Source: an uncultured Eubacteriales bacterium (lineage in GTDB: Bacteria > Bacillota > Clostridia > Oscillospirales > Acutalibacteraceae). From it: a DNA stretch of 27,484 nt. The stretch lies in the NCBI GenBank assembly GCA_900321665.1, contig ONWY01000001.1, forward strand, positions 1 to 27,484, read 5' to 3'. Under the pieces are notes generated by a model that worked only from the letters and a program-made list of their open reading frames with translations, did no database searches and was not told the DNA's origin. The position numbers and the translations under genes are program-made. This document shows, one piece after another, positions 23,901 through 27,484 of this stretch; the stretch's first letter is position 1; each line of letters opens with the position of its first letter.

Positions 23901-24830
23901 TCGGATTTTATTGGCAAGCGGTGCGTCTCTCATAATTTTCATTGTAAGAGACGAAGTATAGTCTGTGATTTCAATTTCTAAAATCACTTTTTTGGTGCGT
24001 GTTTCGCGCGAATCAATTTTAAAAATATCGCCCCAAACGGTGAATCTGCCGTCCTTCCCGACAATGTCTTTCATTGCGACAGGGTCTTCAAGCGGCATTT
24101 TTTTGCCAAATAATCTGACAGCACCTTCCGGATAAATCGGTGCGGTTTTTGACATTTCACCGATCGCTTTCACACTTTTTACATCATGCACCGCAATTTT
24201 AGTCACCAAATCATCTTCGCTGATAACCGCCATCACATCATCATTTAATTCCGGCGGTTGCTCTTTGTTTTCCGGCGGTGCCTGGTACTCTTCAATGGGC
24301 GGTATATCGTCGCTTATCGGCGGTTCCGGTTCCTCAATCGGTGTTTCATCCACCTTAATGCCGAGCTCAATGGGGTCAATTAATTTCACGCGGTATTTCA
24401 GTGAAAACTCCTCCTCGATAATCGTGGAGACAAGCGCGCAAAAGCCGTTTTCCTCTAAATACGCAATGTTATTATTAAGTGAGACAACTTCAATGGTGTT
24501 GCCATTAATGCGAGACATGGTTTTTTTTAAAAAGTTATTGAGTACAGGCTTTCTGAACTTTGCTTCCAAAACAACCTGCGAAAAATACTGCTCAATAAAG
24601 CTTTCCTTCGGGTAGTGCGGAATAATATGTACAGAATTGATGGAAAGCGTATTTTGAAGGTATTTCTGCGCATTAAAAATGTAGCTTTTGCGCATCAGAG
24701 TGCCGTATTCGGCATAAATTGTGACCGCCTTTAAAGCCTTGCTAACCTCAATGTGTGCAATTTCACCTTGTCCGACCTTTTGCAGCTCTTCCCCAACTTC
24801 ACCAACATAAAAATCGCAAATTCTTTTCAT
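20910..24830 (-). CDS. polC: DNA polymerase III PolC, apparently lacking the 3'-5' exonuclease domain
   Basis: PolC is the main replicative DNA polymerase of Firmicutes. From the ATG at 24830 it is 1306 residues; the family is usually about 1430-1450. In order: N-terminal region (1-225), OB domain (about 255-350), PHP domain from HLHTSFSEMDG (361), zinc cysteines 759, 762, 784 and 787, catalytic aspartates 813 and 815 (EPDIDLNFSG) and 941 (LKLDELGHD), the HGTDVWLGNAQ and MFPKAHAAAY motifs, and a C-terminal clamp-binding QVSLF (1300-1304). In PolC the PHP domain is normally split after GMExxLVDD by a DEDDh exonuclease of about 165 residues starting FDVETTGL. Here GMEGYLVDD (418-426) runs on after about ten residues into LKEFRRHHIILLVKED, the second PHP half. 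No FDVETTG, NHRLNTL or HxAxxD exonuclease motif exists anywhere. The frame is unbroken. The ATG is preferred to a TTG one codon earlier because of AAGGTG spacing. Confidence 0.95.
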   Translation of the reverse strand: MKRICDFYVGEVGEELQKVGQGEIAHIEVSKALKAVTIYAEYGTLMRKSYIFNAQKYLQNTLSINSVHIIPHYPKESFIEQYFSQVVLEAKFRKPVLNNFLKKTMSRINGNTIEVVSLNNNIAYLEENGFCALVSTIIEEEFSLKYRVKLIDPIELGIKVDETPIEEPEPPISDDIPPIEEYQAPPENKEQPPELNDDVMAVISEDDLVTKIAVHDVKSVKAIGEMSKTAPIYPEGAVRLFGKKMPLEDPVAMKDIVGKDGRFTVWGDIFKIDSRETRTKKVILEIEITDYTSSLTMKIMRDAPLANKIRKDLYEGQTVLVVGKQKYDEYDKNYVLEPYCISAVKKYIKEDTAAEKRVELHLHTSFSEMDGMSAPTKLVERAAAWGHKAIAVTDHGVVQALPEAYAAAKKCGIKLILGMEGYLVDDSLYPDFMNMKLKEFRRHHIILLVKEDSSLDKEIAKENRKYGRKNLYELVSHSSVKTFKNRPLIPKSLLAQKRDSILVGSACEQGELIQAVLRGESDETLEELAAFYDYIELQPNGNNAFMIRSDRELHKNINSEADLIKINQKLVALADKLGKLVVATGDVHFLDEKDAKFRAILMHSKGFTDADNQAPLYFQTTDEMLDDFAWAGSRAKEFVIDNPGKIADMIQDNIPPIPPGTFQPHIDGAEQILTDSCWEKAKELYGDPVPEHIASRLQRELDSIISHGYAVLYVIAKKLVAESERRGYLVGSRGSVGSSLVAHFGSISEVNPLPPHYYCKNCKHSEFFLHGEYGSGFDLPPKNCPKCGQPMKRDGHEIPFETFLGFDGDKEPDIDLNFSGDVQSEIHRYTEEIFGKEFVFKAGTMATVKDKTAFGYVKKYLDEHGVGESTPKAEIDRLTIGCTGIKRTTGQHPGGMVVVPSEYTVEDFTPIQFPSNDERKGTYTTHFDFKNSLHDTLLKLDELGHDNPTIYKFLEDSTGIPVMDADLSDPKLYELIVSTDPIGVTPEDISCPTGTLGIPEMGTPFVIGMLTDAKPKTFADLLQISGLSHGTDVWLGNAQDLINNKICTISDVIGCRDDIMTHLIHVAESYEQRTGSKSPLSKKDCFSIMEYTRKGKAPKMLPPFEDAMKTIGVEQWYIDSCYKIKYMFPKAHAAAYVIAALRIAWYKIYYPIHFYSAFFTVRGEDIDSLAASKGMQAVKMRMAEITAKGKEASDKEQAQYDIMKIVVEMLARGFGFLPVDLYKSDWRVYKIEGDKLRLPFSALDGVGTNAAKAIYDAVQQQGDESFISKEDFASKSGVSTAVIAALDEFGALEGLPDTNQVSLFEF

Positions 24831-24839
24831 CAATACACC

Positions 24840-25883
24840 TTATAATGTTTCAATTTCCTCAAATAATTTATCAATTAATTCGTTTTCCGGCACCTTCATA
24901 ATGGTTTTGCCTTTTTTAAATAAGAGACCTTCACCGTCGCCGCCGGCAATACCGATATCTGCTTCTCGCGCTTCTCCGGGACCGTTGACAATGCAGCCCA
25001 TCACGGCTACTTTAATCGGCTTGTGAACATCCTTTAAGCGCTTTTCAACCTCAGAGGCAAGATGAATCAAATCAATTTTGGTTCTCCCGCAGGTAGGGCA
25101 ACTGATGAGATACGGCTCGTCCTTTTTCATATCGAGCGCTTTTAAAATTTGGTTGGCAGCATCTATTTCTTCCACCGGGTCAGCAGTAAGAGAAACTCTT
25201 ATTGTATCGCCTATACCCTCGTGTAGAAGTGCACCGATACCGATGGCGGATTTGACTATGCCCATTTGCTTGGTACCGGCTTCCGTTACGCCTAAATGCA
25301 ACGGATACGGGCACTTTTGAGCTAAAAGACGGTATGCTTCAATCATGGTGTGCACATGAGAGGATTTTAAAGAAATAACGATATCCGTAAAATCAAATTT
25401 TTCCAATAATGATGCGTGGTAAAGGGCGCTTTCCACTAATGCCTCGGCGCAGGGAGAGCCGTATTTATTTAAAATATTTTTTTCCAAAGAGCCGGAATTC
25501 ACACCGATGCGAATCGGAATACCGTACTCCTTGCAGGTATCGGCGACCGCCTTTACTCTGCTGTCATCGCCAATGTTGCCGGGGTTGATTCTGATTTTGT
25601 CGACGCCCGCCTTGGCACAAGCAATCGCAATGCGATAATCAAAGTGAATATCTGCCACTACAGGCATGTGCACTTCTTTTTTTAGAGCAGTAATCAGTGC
25701 GGCATTTTCAATGCGCGGTACCGCGGCGCGAATAATCTCGCACCCTGCCTTTTCCAGGCGCAGCGCCTGTTCCACATTGCCGCGAATGTCATCTGCCGGT
25801 ACATTGAGCATGGATTGCACCGCGACCGGGTGACCGCCGCCAATGGTAAGATTTCCGATTTTAACTTCTTTTGACTGTCGCAT
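24840..25883 (-). CDS. ispG: 4-hydroxy-3-methylbut-2-enyl diphosphate synthase (flavodoxin)
   Basis: IspG (GcpE) carries out the next-to-last step of the MEP isoprenoid pathway, reducing MEcPP to HMBPP with a 4Fe-4S cluster. The 347-residue length is normal. Cluster ligands are visible: Cys262 and Cys265 (SCPTCGRT), Cys297 (MGCIVNGPGEA) and Glu304. The TIM-barrel part shows ADIHFDYRIA and KIRINPGNIG. The start is two bases from the rseP stop and polC starts nine bases after its end. dxr, another MEP gene, is two genes upstream, so the block couples isoprenoid synthesis with rseP and polC, as in the Bacillus order dxr-rasP-proS-polC, with ispG taking the place of proS. Confidence 0.96.
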   Translation of the reverse strand: MRQSKEVKIGNLTIGGGHPVAVQSMLNVPADDIRGNVEQALRLEKAGCEIIRAAVPRIENAALITALKKEVHMPVVADIHFDYRIAIACAKAGVDKIRINPGNIGDDSRVKAVADTCKEYGIPIRIGVNSGSLEKNILNKYGSPCAEALVESALYHASLLEKFDFTDIVISLKSSHVHTMIEAYRLLAQKCPYPLHLGVTEAGTKQMGIVKSAIGIGALLHEGIGDTIRVSLTADPVEEIDAANQILKALDMKKDEPYLISCPTCGRTKIDLIHLASEVEKRLKDVHKPIKVAVMGCIVNGPGEAREADIGIAGGDGEGLLFKKGKTIMKVPENELIDKLFEEIETL

Positions 25884-25885
25884 AA

Positions 25886-26947
25886 TTACCCCTTAAAAAT
25901 ATTGATAATATCATTTGCCGAAACAATGGCGATAAAAATTAATAATATGACCAAACCGACTGTGTTGATTAACGCTTCGTGCTTAATCTTAATTTTATCT
26001 CTTGTGATACCTTGAATGATAAGGATGAATAACCTGCCGCCGTCCAGCGCCGGAATCGGTAAAAGGTTAAAAACACCGATATTGATGGAAATAAAGGCGA
26101 TAATAAACATTAAGTTTTCAAAGCCGTAGGAGGTGGATTCCGCCACCGCTTTAACCGTTCCGATAGGTCCCGAAAGCTCCGAAAAACCGATTTGCCCCGT
26201 AAACAGGTCATAAAGGCTGATAAAGACCAGGCGCGCAAAAGAAACGGTTTGCTTGGCACCTGCGGCAATAGAAGTAAAAAAAGTCGGTTTTTGACCTAAT
26301 AGCTTAAAATCATAGCGAATAATGACTTTGTTTTTACCGTAGGCTTTATCGCTTTGCTCGGTTTCAAAGGTGACATCTTTGAGCAACTTCTTTTCGCCGT
26401 CGCGCTTCACAAGGAAATCCACCTTGCCGTCATCATCGCGCATTAAGCCGATTTGAATATCGTAATCGGATATGCACCGCATACCGTTGATGCTGATGAC
26501 TTCATCCCCTTCTTTTAAAAACCGATTGCTGATTGCCTCATCGGAGAATTGCGCAATGGTTTTGGTGCCGATTAAAGGTTGTGCGGAGAGTAAAACCGTG
26601 ATAATGAGAAATCCTGTGAAAATATTCATCAAAGCGCCGGCTGCGATGATGAAAAAGCGCTTCGGCTTGCTTGCGCGCTGAAATGCGCGGGCATCTTCAC
26701 TCTCATCATCCTCGCCTTCCATGGCGCAGTAGCCGCCAATCGGAAAGAGCCTCAGGGTATATTTTGTTTCCTTTTTGCCGAATTGAATCAGCTTCGGCCC
26801 CATGCCGATGGCAAATTCATTCACTTTCACACCGCTGAGCTTTGCTGCAATAAAATGCGCAAATTCATGCACAAAGATAATCACGCAAAACAGTGCTATT
26901 GCAACCGCAAACGGCCAAACTTTTTGAAATACAGCAGCTATACTCAA
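25886..26947 (-). CDS. rseP: RIP metalloprotease RseP (site-2 protease family)
   Basis: An intramembrane zinc protease (RasP in Bacillus) that cleaves membrane-bound regulators such as anti-sigma factors and clears signal-peptide remnants. The 353 residues show the zinc motif H27-E28-F29-A30-H31 in the first membrane helix, a membrane helix at about 98-120, one PDZ domain (about 130-210; EGDEVISINGMR), and the C-terminal zinc-ligand motif NLLPIPALDGGRL, followed by a last helix. It starts with TTG; its ribosome site GGGAG overlaps the dxr stop region. It lies between dxr and ispG. Confidence 0.95.
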   Translation of the reverse strand: MSIAAVFQKVWPFAVAIALFCVIIFVHEFAHFIAAKLSGVKVNEFAIGMGPKLIQFGKKETKYTLRLFPIGGYCAMEGEDDESEDARAFQRASKPKRFFIIAAGALMNIFTGFLIITVLLSAQPLIGTKTIAQFSDEAISNRFLKEGDEVISINGMRCISDYDIQIGLMRDDDGKVDFLVKRDGEKKLLKDVTFETEQSDKAYGKNKVIIRYDFKLLGQKPTFFTSIAAGAKQTVSFARLVFISLYDLFTGQIGFSELSGPIGTVKAVAESTSYGFENLMFIIAFISINIGVFNLLPIPALDGGRLFILIIQGITRDKIKIKHEALINTVGLVILLIFIAIVSANDIINIFKG

Positions 26948-26959
26948 AAAAGAAACTCC

Positions 26960-27484
26960 CTATTTAATATTTTCAAGCACATATTCCCTCGCCTGCTTGT
27001 CGGCGGCAAAAATATCCTCCAAAGTGATATTGCTCGCTTGCGGTGCTCTTTCCATCGCTTCGCGCACAACAAGCGGAATTTCATAAAAGCGGATTTTGTC
27101 TTCTAAAAACAGCTTCACAGCCGCTTCATTCGCACCGTTTGCCGCTGCCGGGTAAACACCGCCCTTTTGAATGGCATCGCGACAAATGTCGATACACTTA
27201 AATGTATTATAATCCGGTTCATAAAATGTCAATTTCGGGTAATCCGCAAAGGAAAGCGTGCTTACCGGTGACTCAAAGCGCTCGGGATAAGTCAGTGCGT
27301 ACTGAATCGGAATGCGCATATCCGGCACCCCCATTTGAGCAATAATGGAGTTGTCCTGAAACTCTATCATAGAGTGGACAATGCTCTCTCTGTGCACAAC
27401 GATATGGTTGCCTTCGCTGTCAACCACCGCCACACCCTCGTCGGCGTCATATCCTTCCACGGTGGCTATTTTTCCATTGAAGAA
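26960..27484 (-). CDS. dxr: 1-deoxy-D-xylulose 5-phosphate reductoisomerase, 5' part outside window
   Basis: Dxr converts DXP to MEP with NADPH, the first committed step of the MEP pathway. Only the C-terminal 174 residues are visible and the frame is open to the right edge. Clear Dxr sequence starts at VVHRESIVHSMIEFQDNSIIAQ and continues through GVPDMRIPIQYALTYPER, ANGANEAAVKLFL and the C-terminal helices. The 25 or so residues before that, nearest the window edge, do not resemble Dxr: the family motif MNKGLE...EA..LF, which holds a metal-binding glutamate, is not there, and the sequence reads FFNGKIATVEGYDADEGVAVV instead. This may be a contig-end error or an unusual insertion. It is followed by rseP after 12 bases. 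Confidence 0.88.
   Translation of the reverse strand, partial: FFNGKIATVEGYDADEGVAVVDSEGNHIVVHRESIVHSMIEFQDNSIIAQMGVPDMRIPIQYALTYPERFESPVSTLSFADYPKLTFYEPDYNTFKCIDICRDAIQKGGVYPAAANGANEAAVKLFLEDKIRFYEIPLVVREAMERAPQASNITLEDIFAADKQAREYVLENIK

Noticed and set aside
1..27484. CRISPR arrays, tRNA or rRNA genes, insertion sequences, prophage genes
   Set aside because: Both strands and the intergenic gaps were read; no regularly spaced repeats, cloverleaf sequences, transposase or phage genes were found. The lone tyrosine recombinase looks like a housekeeping Xer protein.

Overview
The window is a 27.5 kb piece of a chromosome from an endospore-forming, Gram-positive anaerobe of the class Clostridia, probably near the Oscillospiraceae/Ruminococcaceae. 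Family and species are inferred and not certain. Support comes from the PolC-type replicase, sporulation genes (YabP, YabQ, SpoIIM, a SpoVB-type flippase), DivIC, HemZ, RqcP, the MEP isoprenoid pathway, good AGGAGG-like ribosome sites, and gene orders also known from Bacillus (dxr-rseP-...-polC; recJ-...-rel-dtd; flippase-mazG-...-rqcP-yabP-yabQ-divIC). No rRNA, tRNA, CRISPR array, insertion sequence or prophage was seen.

Layout. 1-1820, minus strand: dapA (cut by the window edge) and asd, two adjacent steps from aspartate to lysine and diaminopimelate. 1821-1969: divergent control region. 1970-5474, plus strand: queA (broken as read by a 62-bp tandem repeat), a low-GC RelB/YafQ-type toxin-antitoxin pair, tgt and yajC. 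5534-6533: an unrecognised membrane protein and SpoIIM. At 6530-6533 the plus-strand genes meet, tail to tail, a continuous minus-strand block. 6530-7507: a Xer-type tyrosine recombinase. 7508-8240: an AT-rich gap holding its promoter and a perfect 36-bp palindrome. 8241-9239: a Na/phosphate-type transporter.

9297-27484, all minus strand and closely packed: dxr (cut), rseP, ispG, polC, recJ, rel, dtd, an MBL-fold hydrolase, hemZ, a zinc-ribbon protein, a SpoVB/YabM flippase, mazG, hup, then after a terminator rqcP, yabP, yabQ and divIC. Most gaps are under 25 bases or are overlaps. Visible internal signals are a promoter before the zinc-ribbon gene, a terminator after hup, a probable promoter before rqcP, and a terminator at the end of divIC.

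How the genes fit together: queA and tgt serve tRNA queuosine synthesis; dxr and ispG the MEP pathway; rseP intramembrane proteolysis; polC, recJ, hup and xer DNA replication, repair and chromosome maintenance; rel, dtd and rqcP stringent response and translation quality control; yabP, yabQ, spoIIM, the flippase and divIC envelope, division and sporulation.

Points most worth a second look: (1) the PolC appears to lack the whole inserted DEDDh proofreading exonuclease domain; (2) a perfect palindrome with an 11-6-11 Xer-site layout lies near the xer gene, and its half-site recurs in the xer leader; (3) queA is interrupted by an imperfect tandem duplication whose removal restores a 340-residue protein; (4) the toxin-antitoxin cassette is flanked by imperfect repeats related to the 3' end of queA; (5) the first ~25 visible residues of Dxr at the right edge do not look like Dxr.
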